Positions 1-8,389 of a stretch of 43,550 nucleotides of DNA are shown here, piece by piece. Within the stretch, counting starts at the first letter, position 1, and the number at the start of each line of letters is the position of its first letter. The translations under genes and the position numbers were made by a program. This stretch comes from Thermoguttaceae bacterium. Its GTDB lineage: Bacteria; Planctomycetota; Planctomycetia; Pirellulales; Thermoguttaceae. The notes under the pieces were generated by a model. It ran no database searches, was not told where the DNA came from, and saw nothing but the letters and a program-made list of their open reading frames with translations. Location: contig JAFSMW010000084.1 in NCBI GenBank assembly GCA_017447745.1, positions 1-43,550 on the forward strand, read 5' to 3'.

Positions 1-189
1 CACGAAAGACGTTTCTGGACACTCTCTACGTATTTCTTTAAAAGCGACGGCAAGCCGTCGCACTCCAAAATTTTCGGCTTCGTCTTAGTTTTCAGCGGGA
101 CAATGGACAAGGCGGCGTCAAGCCGCCGCATTCCCCGCGCAAGCGGAAAACAGGTCTTTTATAAAATACGATTTTGTGTATAATATAGG
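1..189. other. Left-edge stretch with two small hairpins and a -10-like box
   Basis: I see no supportable gene here. Frame 1 is open from the window edge to a stop at about 184, but it runs through two palindromes and has no recognisable protein features. Frame 3 closes at 37-39 and could be the last residues of an upstream gene. One hairpin has 8-bp arms at 44-51 and 54-61. A second has 6-bp arms at 111-116 and 122-127. A TATAAT box lies at 179-184 with only a weak -35, and could serve the gene starting at 300. Confidence 0.35.
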
Positions 190-298
190 AAGGCAGTAGG
201 CAATAGGCAGTAGTGAGAGACGCCTGCGTCTCAAAAATTACTCGCAACTCGCAACTTATGCCAACTCCTCACTCCTAACTTCTAACTCCTAACTAACA
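190..298. repeat. Composite heptamer repeat block upstream of the OleA-like gene
   Basis: Three short-period arrays follow each other directly up to the start codon at 300. They are GGCAGTA/GGCAATA units at 191-213, CTCGCAA units at 241-255, and ACTCCTA/ACTCCTC units at 262-297. The same units recur in most intergenic spaces of the window. Confidence 0.8.
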
Positions 299-299
299 C

Positions 300-1331
300 A
301 TGAAATACTCCCACGTTTGCGTAGAGTGTTTTACGCATATCCTGCCGCCGGAAGTTGTAACGTCAGACGAGATAGAACAGCGTCTGGCGCCGGCGTACGA
401 ACGTCTGCGGCTGCCGACGGGTCGGCTGGAATTGATGACCGGCATTGCTGAGCGTCGGCTTTGGCTCGAAGGTTCCGGCATCGGCGAAGTCAGCGCCCAA
501 ACCGTTTCCAAGGCGATTGAACAGTCCGGCATCGACAAAAGCCTGTTCGGCGCGCTGATTCATGCGTCGGTCTGCCGCGATTTCATGGAACCGGCGACGG
601 CGGCAGGCACGCATTTCCGCGCTCAGATGCCGTCCAGCTGTCTGATTTTTGACGTTTCCAACGCCTGTCTGGGGATTTTAGACGGCATGTTTCTCCTGGC
701 GAACATGATCGAACTGGGACAGATAAAAGCCGGCGTCGTCGTTGGGACGGAAAACAGCCGATCATTGATGGAAACGACGATTAAACGATTCAATACGGAC
801 ATGACGCTTACCCGTCAGAGCTGCAAGAACCTCTTCGCGTCGCTGACAATCGGGTCGGGGTCGGCGGCGGTTGTTCTGACGCACGAGTCCATCAGCAAGT
901 CCGGACGGCGTCTGCTGGGCGGCGCCTGTTACACGGATTCGTCTGGAAGCAAGCTGTGCCAGTCGGACGAAACGTCGCTGGAAGGCGACATGATGCATAC
1001 GGATTCCGTCAAGCTGCTGGAACAGGGCGTTGCCGCGGCGGCAAAATGCTTCCCCCTGTTTCTCAACGAGGTGGGCTGGAAAAAAGAAGATATATCCCGG
1101 ACGTTCTGCCATCAGGTCGGAAAGGCGCATACAAAGCTGCTGTTCGACACGATCGGCTTGAACCCGGAAATTGATTTTACGACGATGCAGTATTTGGGCA
1201 ACACGGGATCCACCGCCGCGCCCACGACGGCGTCGATTGGATTTGAGCAAGGCGTCGTCGCTCCCGGCGACCGCATCGCGCTGCTTGGAATCGGTTCCGG
1301 CATCAACGTTATGATGCTGGGGCTTGAGTGA
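300..1331 (+). CDS. OleA-like beta-ketoacyl-ACP synthase III / thiolase
   Basis: This is a 343-residue thiolase-fold condensing enzyme. Seen: the active-site Cys at residue 123 in NACLG, His271 in CHQVG, and Asn301 in GNTGS, the FabH-family Cys-His-Asn triad. Glu97 in the segment RDFMEP lies exactly 26 residues before the Cys, the same spacing as the Glu-Cys pair of OleA. The His-Asn spacing of 30 also matches OleA. From family knowledge, OleA joins two fatty acyl-CoAs head-to-head by Claisen condensation, the first step to long-chain olefins or ketones; plain FabH primes fatty-acid synthesis instead. No oleB, oleC or oleD homologue is in the window, so the partner genes would have to lie elsewhere. 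The ATG directly follows a repeat array and has no Shine-Dalgarno sequence. KAS III-type fold is very likely; the OleA assignment is less certain. Confidence 0.75.
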   Translation: MKYSHVCVECFTHILPPEVVTSDEIEQRLAPAYERLRLPTGRLELMTGIAERRLWLEGSGIGEVSAQTVSKAIEQSGIDKSLFGALIHASVCRDFMEPATAAGTHFRAQMPSSCLIFDVSNACLGILDGMFLLANMIELGQIKAGVVVGTENSRSLMETTIKRFNTDMTLTRQSCKNLFASLTIGSGSAAVVLTHESISKSGRRLLGGACYTDSSGSKLCQSDETSLEGDMMHTDSVKLLEQGVAAAAKCFPLFLNEVGWKKEDISRTFCHQVGKAHTKLLFDTIGLNPEIDFTTMQYLGNTGSTAAPTTASIGFEQGVVAPGDRIALLGIGSGINVMMLGLE

Positions 1332-1418
1332 ATTAGTAATTAGTGATTAGTAATTAGTAATTAGTAATTAGCGCAAAGCGCTAACCCTACTGCCTACTGC
1401 CTATTGCCTACTGCCTAA
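1332..1418. repeat. TAGTAAT and TGCCTAC heptamer arrays
   Basis: TTAGTAA-type units start right after the stop codon (about 1332-1370). A small palindrome with GCGC/AAAGCGCT follows, then TGCCTAC/TGCCTAT units at 1388-1418. The array ends two or three bases before the next start codon at 1421, so it fills the whole gap. Confidence 0.8.
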
Positions 1419-1420
1419 AG

Positions 1421-3274
1421 ATGTCATATTTTACAATAGTCAAAGGTCCGACGCCGGGTGCGATTCTTCCCCTGTCCGGCAAGTCAGAAATAATCGGTCG
1501 GTCAACCGAATGCAGCGTCATGCTTGACGTTCCGTCGATCAGTCGGCGTCACGCTCGGTTTTATTTGGATAATGGTCGGGCGATGCTGGAAGACCTCAAC
1601 AGCCGCAACGGCACGTCTGTCAACGACGTCCGCTTGACCGCGCCGATAGAATTACATGACGGCGATCAGATTCAGCTGTGCGACATAGTTATGACGTTTC
1701 ATACCGGGACGTCCTCGCAGGCGCAGGCGGAAGCGGTGAAGATTATCGATTCTGCCCCGGAAATGAACATAGAATCGTCGTTTAGAATGGACGGTCAGTT
1801 CGGCATGGACGCTTCTGCGGTTGAGAAACAGGAGGATTTGCACTTTCATCTGGATCATGCTAATACGACTCAGCGTCCGGGCGGCGAAAGCCAGCAAAAG
1901 TCGCGAAGTCAACGATTATTCGAGACGTTCAACCAGCTGGAAGAAATCGACGACGACAAGTCCTCTGTTCTGTCGTCGATAAGCGTTTCTCCGTTTGAAG
2001 GGACGTCGTCGCGGTCTGGAATTCATGCAGCCACCAAGCTCAAGGCGATTTTGCAGCTGATGAAAAATCTGGGACAGAATCTTGACCTCGACGAGGTTAT
2101 GGAAAAGATTCTCGACAGTCTGTTTGTCATATTTCCCAACGCGGAAGACGGCTTGATTGTGCTTCTGGGAGAATCGGGTGACCAGCTCATTCCGATGGCG
2201 GTCAAGCATCGGCATCCGACGGCGGCGCCGATTCGCATTTCTCGAACGGTTTTCAGCGACGTAATCAACAACAAAACGGCGGCTCTTTCCGCAGACGTTC
2301 TCAACGACGAGCGGTTCAATCACGCTCAAAGCGTTGTCAATATGTCAACCCGGTCGATGATGTGCGCGCCGTTAATTGACGCGGAAGGCGCGGCGCTGGG
2401 CGCGATTAAGCTCGATTCCGACGAGATGGGCAAACGGTTCAAGCCGGAGGATTTGGAGCTGCTGGCGTCGGTCGCGGTTCAGGCGGCTTTGTACGTCAGA
2501 AACGCTCAGCTGCACGTTTTGGCGATGAAAGAAGTCGCGCTGGACGAAGAACTCAAAATGGCTCACCGGATTCAGAAATGCCTGCTGCCGGAAAAAGCCC
2601 CGGACGTTGAAGGATACAGTTTCTTCGACGTCTATTTGCCAGCTCGGCATTTGGGCGGGGATTACTACGACTACTTCCCCCTTCCCGACGGCGCTACGGC
2701 GATTATTCAGGCAGACGTTTCCGGAAAAGGCGTAACAGCGTCTTTGTTGATGGCGAAATTGTGCGCCGACGTCCGGTTCTCGCTCATGACGGTTCACGAC
2801 CCGATTGAGGCGGTGTCGCTGCTGAACAAAATCGTATGCAGCAAAGACCTCGACGGGAAGTTTATCACGCTGGTTCTGGTTCTGCTCGATTCGAAAAACA
2901 ATACTGTTACAATCGTCAACGCAGGGCACAACCCGCCCATTTCCCGCAAGGCGGACGGAACGACCGAACTGATTCAGCTCGGCGGCGGTCTGCCGCTGGG
3001 GATTTCAGAAGATATTCCCTACGAGGCGTTGGAACGCAAAATCGAGCCGGGTGAAACGCTGTTCTTCTATACAGACGGGCTGACCGACGCCGTCAACGAG
3101 AAAGGCGAGTTTTTCGGCATCGAAAACGCCATGAAAAAGACGTCCGAGCCTGCCAGCAGCGTCACGGAGTGCGGGACGTCTTTGATGTCCCATTTGAAAG
3201 AATATATCGGAAATGCAAAGCAAACCGACGACATCTGCGTTGTCGGATTCCAAAGAACAGGAGATAATCCATGA
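1421..3274 (+). CDS. FHA-GAF-SpoIIE (PP2C-type) serine phosphatase
   Basis: This is a 617-residue soluble signalling protein with three domains. An N-terminal FHA domain (about 24-90) has the GRS, SRRH and SRNG motifs that read phosphothreonine. A linker of about 110 residues leads to a GAF sensor domain (about 205-365). The C-terminal PP2C/SpoIIE phosphatase (about 395-617) has metal-binding Asp in GGDYYD, ADVSGKG, YTDGLTD and TDDI, plus NAGHNPP. Such RsbU-like enzymes usually dephosphorylate an anti-sigma antagonist in partner-switching pathways, and the FHA domain suggests input from a Ser/Thr kinase. No kinase or antagonist is encoded nearby. The TGA stop overlaps the ATG of the next gene (ATGA), so the two are probably co-translated. 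Confidence 0.88.
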   Translation: MSYFTIVKGPTPGAILPLSGKSEIIGRSTECSVMLDVPSISRRHARFYLDNGRAMLEDLNSRNGTSVNDVRLTAPIELHDGDQIQLCDIVMTFHTGTSSQAQAEAVKIIDSAPEMNIESSFRMDGQFGMDASAVEKQEDLHFHLDHANTTQRPGGESQQKSRSQRLFETFNQLEEIDDDKSSVLSSISVSPFEGTSSRSGIHAATKLKAILQLMKNLGQNLDLDEVMEKILDSLFVIFPNAEDGLIVLLGESGDQLIPMAVKHRHPTAAPIRISRTVFSDVINNKTAALSADVLNDERFNHAQSVVNMSTRSMMCAPLIDAEGAALGAIKLDSDEMGKRFKPEDLELLASVAVQAALYVRNAQLHVLAMKEVALDEELKMAHRIQKCLLPEKAPDVEGYSFFDVYLPARHLGGDYYDYFPLPDGATAIIQADVSGKGVTASLLMAKLCADVRFSLMTVHDPIEAVSLLNKIVCSKDLDGKFITLVLVLLDSKNNTVTIVNAGHNPPISRKADGTTELIQLGGGLPLGISEDIPYEALERKIEPGETLFFYTDGLTDAVNEKGEFFGIENAMKKTSEPASSVTECGTSLMSHLKEYIGNAKQTDDICVVGFQRTGDNP

Positions 3275-4221
3275 AACGTTTATTAAGAGTTGCGAGTTGC
3301 GAGTTGCGAGTTGCGAGGCGGGGATTCCGAGGGTTGAAAGGCGGTAACGGAGCGACCAGCGGGAGCGCAGTTACGCTTTCGCCTCAAGGCGAACATGCGA
3401 GTTGCGAGTTGCGAGTTGCTAGAATTTTGACTGTCGTCCTTGCAATGACATTTTTTGTGAATCAGTTATCGTATGCCGACGATCCATTATCCAACGGGGC
3501 GACTGCATCTTCAACTCCTCACTCCTCACTCCTCACTCCTAACTCACAGACTTCTCCTGATTATGGAATGGGAACCGAATTGTCTCCCGATACGTTCGAG
3601 CTATACTATAACGGCAAGAATCTGTATTTGGAAATGAATAGTCCCACTCGCGTTGATCCGGTTAAAACGCCGCGCGACGGAAAATCGTTGTTTGTTTTGC
3701 GTCAGTCTCCGTTCCAGAGAGCGAAAATGGATTCGTTTCAGTTTCTCTATCCGTTCCCGTCTCGGGCGTTTGACGACAACTCCGGATCTTCCCGCGTTGT
3801 GAGGGTCTATACAGAAAAGGGATACGCAATTACCGTTACGGATTTCGGCGGACCGATCGACAGCCCGGAAAGCGCCCAAAAGGCGTTGGGGATTTTAACG
3901 GATTCCATTAAACAGCAGCTTTCTGGAAAACTCGAAAAACCGGAGTTGGTAACAATCAGCTTTTCTCCGAAACTGGACAATGCATCTGTTCTGGGCGTGC
4001 GGACTCAGTTGAGAATCCGTTACGAAACGCCTACCAAAGACAAGGACGGTAAAGACGCGATAGAGCTTCATCATGAGATTTACGAAACCGTCGGCATGAC
4101 CGTTTCCGGAGAAGACTTTTTTGCGACGGTCGTAATCCAGATGTTCAACCGCCCGTTCTCCCGCGACGTTCAGGACGAAGTTTTGACCATGCTCAAATCG
4201 TTTGAATCGAATAATAACTAA
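3271..4221 (+). CDS. Secreted protein of unknown function, signal peptide interrupted by repeats
   Basis: The 316-residue frame starts with an ATG overlapping the previous stop and preceded by AGGAGA at good distance, so this start is well supported. After MKRLL the protein runs for about 45 residues through repeat-derived sequence (CELRVA units, then a piece of the 150-bp palindrome). A normal hydrophobic signal segment with likely cleavage after LSYA then follows (about residue 69). A second repeat-encoded stretch (TPHSSLLTPNS, about 85-95) sits near the start of the mature part. The remaining 220 residues form a mixed alpha/beta domain with no motif I recognise. With the insert removed, MKRLL plus the hydrophobic run would make an ordinary signal peptide. 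Co-translation with the phosphatase and the downstream secreted glycosidase are the only functional hints. Whether the present product is exported is doubtful. Confidence 0.65.
   Translation: MKRLLRVASCELRVARRGFRGLKGGNGATSGSAVTLSPQGEHASCELRVARILTVVLAMTFFVNQLSYADDPLSNGATASSTPHSSLLTPNSQTSPDYGMGTELSPDTFELYYNGKNLYLEMNSPTRVDPVKTPRDGKSLFVLRQSPFQRAKMDSFQFLYPFPSRAFDDNSGSSRVVRVYTEKGYAITVTDFGGPIDSPESAQKALGILTDSIKQQLSGKLEKPELVTISFSPKLDNASVLGVRTQLRIRYETPTKDKDGKDAIELHHEIYETVGMTVSGEDFFATVVIQMFNRPFSRDVQDEVLTMLKSFESNNN
3284..3420. repeat. Composite repeat inside a coding region
   Basis: TTGCGAG units (3288-3317) are followed by part of the palindromic element (GGCGGTAA to GGCGAAC, about 3332-3394), then more TTGCGAG units (3396-3420). 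The whole lies in frame inside the signal-peptide region of the gene at 3271. A separate ACTCCTC array occurs at about 3513-3545 in the same gene. Confidence 0.8.
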
Positions 4222-4234
4222 AAAACGAAAGATT

Positions 4235-5062
4235 ATGAAAAAATACATGTTACAAATTTCCGTTGTTTTGTCCTTGATGTTATTATCAGCGTCGGCGGTG
4301 TATGCTGACGACGCAGTTCCTCAGACGCTTAAATCATACGAAGGCAAAACGCTCAAGCTGGTTTGGAACGACGAGTTCAACGGAACCGGGTCTGTCAATC
4401 CCGCTGACTGGAAATACGAACATGGCTTTGTTCGCAATCACGAGAAACAGTTCTATACCGATAAACGAACCGAAAACGTCTGTCAGAAAGACGGCAAGCT
4501 GGTTATTACCGGGATTAAAGAAGCGTATGAAGAAAATGGCGTTAAAGCGGAGTATACCGCCGGCAGCATCCATACTCGAGGCTTGCACGAATGGCAGTAT
4601 GGGCGGATTGAAGTTCGCGCCAAACTCCCGAAGGGAAAAGGCGTCTGGCCGGCAATTTGGACGGTGGGGTCAGGCGCGCCGTACCCGCTGGCGGGCGAAA
4701 TCGACATCATGGAATACGTTGGCAAACAGCCGTCGGTTGTACACGGAACCATTCACGGCAAAGGAAAGGGCGACCGTCCGTACTGTTCCAAACACGGATC
4801 CGTTCACATTCCCAATATTGAAGATCGAATGGCGGTCTATGCGATTGAATGGACTCACGACAGAATCTGGTTTTTCGTGGACGATCAGATGTACTTCACC
4901 GTCGATTTGAACAAGTTTGACGCTGTTGGCCGTCCGTTTGACTATCCGCAATTCTTAAAGCTCAATCTGGCGTTAGGCGGCTCCTGGGGCGGTCAGATCG
5001 ACGACTCCATTTTCCCGCAAACGTTTGAAATCGACTACGTCCGCGTATATCAATTCGAGTAG
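4235..5062 (+). CDS. Secreted GH16 beta-glucanase (laminarinase-like)
   Basis: A 275-residue glycoside hydrolase of family 16. Seen: a signal peptide of about 24 residues ending in VYA, then the beta-jelly-roll domain with the GH16 signature GEIDIMEYVG. Glu155 is the expected nucleophile, Asp157 the helper and Glu160 the acid/base. The downstream FEIDYVRVYQ is the usual family C-terminal strand. From family knowledge it hydrolyses beta-1,3 or mixed beta-1,3/1,4-glucans such as laminarin, outside the cytoplasm; agarase or carrageenase specificity cannot be excluded from sequence alone. I chose the ATG at 4235 because it begins a proper signal peptide. An in-frame TTG at 4202 would add 11 charged residues and overlap the preceding gene. 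Confidence 0.9.
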   Translation: MKKYMLQISVVLSLMLLSASAVYADDAVPQTLKSYEGKTLKLVWNDEFNGTGSVNPADWKYEHGFVRNHEKQFYTDKRTENVCQKDGKLVITGIKEAYEENGVKAEYTAGSIHTRGLHEWQYGRIEVRAKLPKGKGVWPAIWTVGSGAPYPLAGEIDIMEYVGKQPSVVHGTIHGKGKGDRPYCSKHGSVHIPNIEDRMAVYAIEWTHDRIWFFVDDQMYFTVDLNKFDAVGRPFDYPQFLKLNLALGGSWGGQIDDSIFPQTFEIDYVRVYQFE

Positions 5063-5070
5063 CAATTTTT

Positions 5071-5126
5071 GAATTGCCAATCATCAATCACTAATTACTA
5101 ATTACTCATTACTAATTACTAATTAA
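5071..5126. repeat. CTAATTA/ACTAATT array
   Basis: About seven degenerate units of ACTAATT fill the space between the GH16 stop and the ettA start. No terminator or Shine-Dalgarno sequence is visible in this gap. Confidence 0.75.
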
Positions 5127-5130
5127 TCCC

Positions 5131-6810
5131 ATGCCTCCACATTATATTTTTGAGATGAACCGCGTCTGTAAACGTTACGGCGAAAAGACGGTTCTGGAAA
5201 ACATCAGTCTGTTGTTCTATTACGGCGCGAAAATCGGCATCGTTGGCGAAAACGGCGCGGGCAAGTCAACCCTGCTGAAAATCATGGCGGGTATTGACAA
5301 GGACTTTGAAGGGACGGCGGAAATCGCCAAGGGAATGAAGGTTTGCTGCGTCATGCAGGAGCCGGAGCTGGACCTCGATTCCACCGTTCGGGAGAATCTG
5401 CTCAAATCGGTCGCTGACGTTCAGGCGAAAATCGACGAGTTCAATCAGATTTCCATCGATATGGGCGACCCGGATCAGGCGGATAATTTTGACGCCTTGA
5501 TGGAACGCATGGGCAAGCTGCAGGAAGAAATCGACGCCTGTAACGGCTGGGAGCTGGACAGACGAATCGACATCGCCGCCGACGCTCTGGTTCTGCCGCC
5601 GGACGACGCGATTGTTCGGAAGCTGTCCGGGGGAGAGCGGCGCCGCGTCGCGCTGTGCAAGGCGTTGCTGGAACAGCCCGACCTGCTTCTTCTGGACGAA
5701 CCGACAAACCATCTCGACGCCGAAACGGTACAGTGGCTGGAAGGCACGCTGCGGGACTATCCCGGCACGGTTATCATCGTTACTCACGACCGCTATTTCC
5801 TCGACAATATTACCAAATGGATTCTGGAAATCGACAACGCCCGCGGGATTCCCTTTGAGGGGAACTACTCGTCCTGGCTGGCGCAGAAGGCGGAATTGCT
5901 GAGAATTATCGAAAAGAAAGAAACGCAGCGGCAGAAGATTCTGCAGCGGGAACTGGACTGGATTCAAAAAGCCCATCAGGGACGCAAACAGAAAAACGAG
6001 GCGAGAATCAACGCTTACAATCAGTTGGCGTCACAGCAAACGATTGACGACAAGTCGGACTGCCTGATTCAAATCGCGCCGGGCGAACGTCTGGGCGACA
6101 AAGTCATTCAGTTCAAAAACGTTACAAAGGGATATAATATCGCCGGGAACGACATTACTCTTATCGACAACGCCTCGTTCGACATCCCGCCGGGAGCGAT
6201 TGTCGGCGTTATCGGCCCCAACGGAACAGGGAAAACAACCATGTTCCGCATGATCGTCGGAGAGGAAAAGCCGGATTCCGGGACGATTGAAATCGGGTCG
6301 TCCGTACAGCTGGCGTACGTTGACCAGCATCGCGACGCGCTGGACGACAACAAAACCATCTTCGAGGAAATCACCGACGGAAAAGACGTCATTGAAATGG
6401 GCAAAGTCAAAATCAACAGCCGCGCTTACGTTTCGAGATTCAATTTCCGGGGAACGCAGCAGCAGAAACTCGTCGGGCAATGCTCCGGGGGAGAACGCAA
6501 CCGCGTCCATTTGGCGAAACTGCTTCGCCGCGGCGGCAACGTTCTTCTGCTGGACGAACCGACCAACGACCTGGACGTCAACACGATGAGAACGTTAGAG
6601 CAGGCGCTTCTTGACTTCGCCGGGTGCGCCGTCGTTATCAGCCACGACCGATTCTTCCTCGACCGAATCTGCACGCATCTTCTCGTCTACGAGGGCGACG
6701 GCAAAGTCCGCTGGTTTGAAGGAAACTTCTCCGACTACGAAGAAATGCTTAAGAAATCCGATCCCAGCCGCTTCGGCAATCGACGAAGCAAGTATAAGAA
6801 GATTAAATAA
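5131..6810 (+). CDS. ettA: Energy-dependent translational throttle protein EttA (ABC-F)
   Basis: A 559-residue ABC-F ATPase without membrane segments, of EttA length. Seen: first Walker A GENGAGKS (39-46), first signature LSGGERRR, Walker B LLLLDEPTNHLD, a charged linker of about 80 residues with the family's arm and P-site tRNA motif region, second Walker A GPNGTGKT, signature CSGGERNR and LLLLDEPTNDLD. The C-terminal RSKYKKIK resembles the E. coli EttA tail. Family role: it binds the ribosomal E site and gates entry into the elongation cycle according to ATP/ADP ratio. The ATG directly follows a repeat array and lacks a Shine-Dalgarno sequence. The identification is firm because similarity runs over the whole length. 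Confidence 0.95.
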   Translation: MPPHYIFEMNRVCKRYGEKTVLENISLLFYYGAKIGIVGENGAGKSTLLKIMAGIDKDFEGTAEIAKGMKVCCVMQEPELDLDSTVRENLLKSVADVQAKIDEFNQISIDMGDPDQADNFDALMERMGKLQEEIDACNGWELDRRIDIAADALVLPPDDAIVRKLSGGERRRVALCKALLEQPDLLLLDEPTNHLDAETVQWLEGTLRDYPGTVIIVTHDRYFLDNITKWILEIDNARGIPFEGNYSSWLAQKAELLRIIEKKETQRQKILQRELDWIQKAHQGRKQKNEARINAYNQLASQQTIDDKSDCLIQIAPGERLGDKVIQFKNVTKGYNIAGNDITLIDNASFDIPPGAIVGVIGPNGTGKTTMFRMIVGEEKPDSGTIEIGSSVQLAYVDQHRDALDDNKTIFEEITDGKDVIEMGKVKINSRAYVSRFNFRGTQQQKLVGQCSGGERNRVHLAKLLRRGGNVLLLDEPTNDLDVNTMRTLEQALLDFAGCAVVISHDRFFLDRICTHLLVYEGDGKVRWFEGNFSDYEEMLKKSDPSRFGNRRSKYKKIK

Positions 6811-7200
6811 GGCAAGAGACAGTAGGCAGTAGAGAAAAGACTGCAGCGCGAAGCGCTTCACCTGGAACCGCTTTAGCGGTTCAATATTAGTAGCCGTGAG
6901 TTTTAACCCACGGTTGACGCAAAACGCTCCACATAAAGAATGGGAAGAATTCAGCCTTTTTGAACTTGTATAAAACAGAAACTCTGATATAATAGAGGCA
7001 GTAGGGAATTGTACGCAAGCGACCAGCGGGAGCGATTATAATACGACTCGCGCGGGTGCGAAGCCGCACGGGCAGAAGGACAAGGCTTTGCTTTCGAAAA
7101 GCTGATTTTGGCGCTGCCCACGTCCAATCAGGAACCGACCTTGTCGGCGCGGATTGGGAGCGGCGCCTCGCCGCCTCCTCCCTCCTCACTCCTAACTAAC
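6811..7200. repeat. Gene-free region filled with mosaic repeats
   Basis: This stretch holds a GGCAGTA array (6811-6836) and a double hairpin (6865-6913: GAACCGCT/AGCGGTTC plus CCGTGAG/CCCACGG). A promoter-like box pair follows, then a mosaic element at about 7018-7180 whose pieces recur at 13560-13704 and, inverted, at 14828-14930. An ACTCCTA array at 7180-7200 ends it. I see no coding sequence. Confidence 0.75.
6966..6993 (+). promoter_or_regulatory. Predicted promoter, TTGTAT-N16-TATAAT
   Basis: The -35 is TTGTAT at 6966-6971 and the -10 is TATAAT at 6988-6993. The spacer contains GAAACTCTG, which is also present in the promoter-like site at 20629-20656. It would give a leader of about 220 nt before the acyltransferase at 7220. 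Prediction by eye only. Confidence 0.5.
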
Positions 7201-7219
7201 ATTCCCCCTTGACTTCCCA

Positions 7220-8122
7220 ATGGTAGACTATACCGTATACATCGTCGTTCGTCTTTTTGTCTCTCTGGCTCAGGCTCTGCCTATGAGCGTCAGTATGGCT
7301 ATCGTTCGCACGCTGGCGTTTTTGTTTCATTATGTAATACGTTTGCGGCGAAAACTCATTGAAGAGAACATCCGCTGCGCGTTTCCCAACATGACGGAAC
7401 GGGAAGTTCAGCACACCGCTCATCGAATGTGGATACATCTGTTCACATTAGCTCTGGAAGTTGCCGTTATCAATCGGAAAGTTCACGAAACCACCTGGAA
7501 AGAGCATTTTCACCTTCACGGCGTCAACCGATATATTCACACCGTTTTGATGGGACGACCGTTTGCGCTCATTACGGCGCATTACGGCAACTTTGAAGCG
7601 GCGGGATACGCGTTGGGACTGGTCGGATTTCCCACCTATGCTATCGCCCGAACGCTCGATAACCCGTATCTCAACCGGTTTGTCAACACGTTTCGAAGTT
7701 CAACGGGAGAGTATATCGTCCCGCGTGACAAAGCTCCCGATATTCTGCCGGGCGTTGTTCAACGCGGCGGGACAATCGGGTTTCTTTCCGATCAGTTTGC
7801 CGGTCAGCGCGGCGTTTGGGTGAAATGCCTGAATCGGGAAACGTCCTGTCCCAAAGGCGTGGCGGTTTTCGCCATGGCGGACAACGTCCCGTGTTGCGTC
7901 GGATTTGGCAGACGAATCAACGGCGTCCCGCTCCAGTTTGACCTCTGGCTGGCGTCGTATCTCGACCCGATGGAAAACACGGAGGATTCCCAGTCCGCCC
8001 AATCAATAACGGAATGGTACAATCACGAGTTCGAAAAGATGATTATCGACGACCCCACTCAATACTGGTGGATTCATAAAAAATGGCGACCGCGAGAAAA
8101 GAAGGCAGGCAAGAGGCAGTAA
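7220..8122 (+). CDS. LpxL/HtrB-type lysophospholipid (lipid A) acyltransferase
   Basis: A 300-residue membrane-associated acyltransferase. Seen: an N-terminal hydrophobic segment (about 5-45), NIRCAFPNMTERE, the catalytic HX4E motif as His121-Glu126 in AHYGNFE, GGTIGFLSDQ, and the family C-terminal QYWWIHKKWRPR. Family role: transfer of a secondary acyl chain from acyl-ACP to a lipid A precursor or related glycolipid at the inner membrane. The last residues (about KAGKRQ) and the stop codon are encoded by a GGCAGGC/GGCAGTA repeat, so the original C-terminus has been replaced. The start at 7220 fits the family N-terminus and has no Shine-Dalgarno sequence. Confidence 0.82.
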   Translation: MVDYTVYIVVRLFVSLAQALPMSVSMAIVRTLAFLFHYVIRLRRKLIEENIRCAFPNMTEREVQHTAHRMWIHLFTLALEVAVINRKVHETTWKEHFHLHGVNRYIHTVLMGRPFALITAHYGNFEAAGYALGLVGFPTYAIARTLDNPYLNRFVNTFRSSTGEYIVPRDKAPDILPGVVQRGGTIGFLSDQFAGQRGVWVKCLNRETSCPKGVAVFAMADNVPCCVGFGRRINGVPLQFDLWLASYLDPMENTEDSQSAQSITEWYNHEFEKMIIDDPTQYWWIHKKWRPREKKAGKRQ

Positions 8123-8124
8123 AT

Positions 8125-8369
8125 GGAAGGCGGTAATGGAAAAGAAAAATAGTCTTCCGCTAGAACCGCTTTAGCGGTTCAATATTAATAGCCGTGGGTT
8201 TTAACCCACGGAGCTCCAGCGAACGGAATTACGCATTCGCCGGCACGGCGAACAAAACGCTAGTGTAACCATAAACCAACGAGTATTGGTCATTCCGTCA
8301 TTTCGGTTCGCCTTCGGCGAACTGCGTAATTCCGCTCCCTACGGTCGCTTCATTACCGCCTTTCAATCC
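8125..8369. repeat. Palindromic GGCGGTAA/TTACCGCC element with nested double hairpin
   Basis: The left end GGAAGGCGGTAATGG (8125-8139) and the right end ATTACCGCCTTTCAATCC (to 8369) bracket a double hairpin (8163-8211: GAACCGCT/AGCGGTTC and CCGTGGG/CCCACGG). They also bracket internal hairpins of GTTCGCC/GGCGAAC type (about 8319-8333). The element fills the space between the acyltransferase and folP. Confidence 0.8.
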
Positions 8370-8381
8370 AATTGTTACAAT
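8353..8381 (+). promoter_or_regulatory. Possible folP promoter formed at the repeat edge
   Basis: TTACCG (8353-8358, the end of the palindromic repeat), a 17-bp spacer and TACAAT (8376-8381) lie just before the folP ATG at 8390. Transcription would begin at or next to the start codon. The -35 match is weak. Confidence 0.3.
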
Positions 8382-8389
8382 AATCAACC

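Noticed and set aside
190..298. Heptamer arrays considered as CRISPR or VNTR loci
   Set aside because: Units are seven bases without spacers, and no cas genes occur; they are simple short-period repeats.
5266..5976. 236-codon - strand frame inside ettA
   Set aside because: Antisense shadow of a certain gene in G+C-rich codons; no similarity to any family.
7204..7236. C-tract plus TTGACT before the acyltransferase as its promoter
   Set aside because: The ATG at 7220 would fall between -35 and -10, and no good -10 exists at the right spacing.
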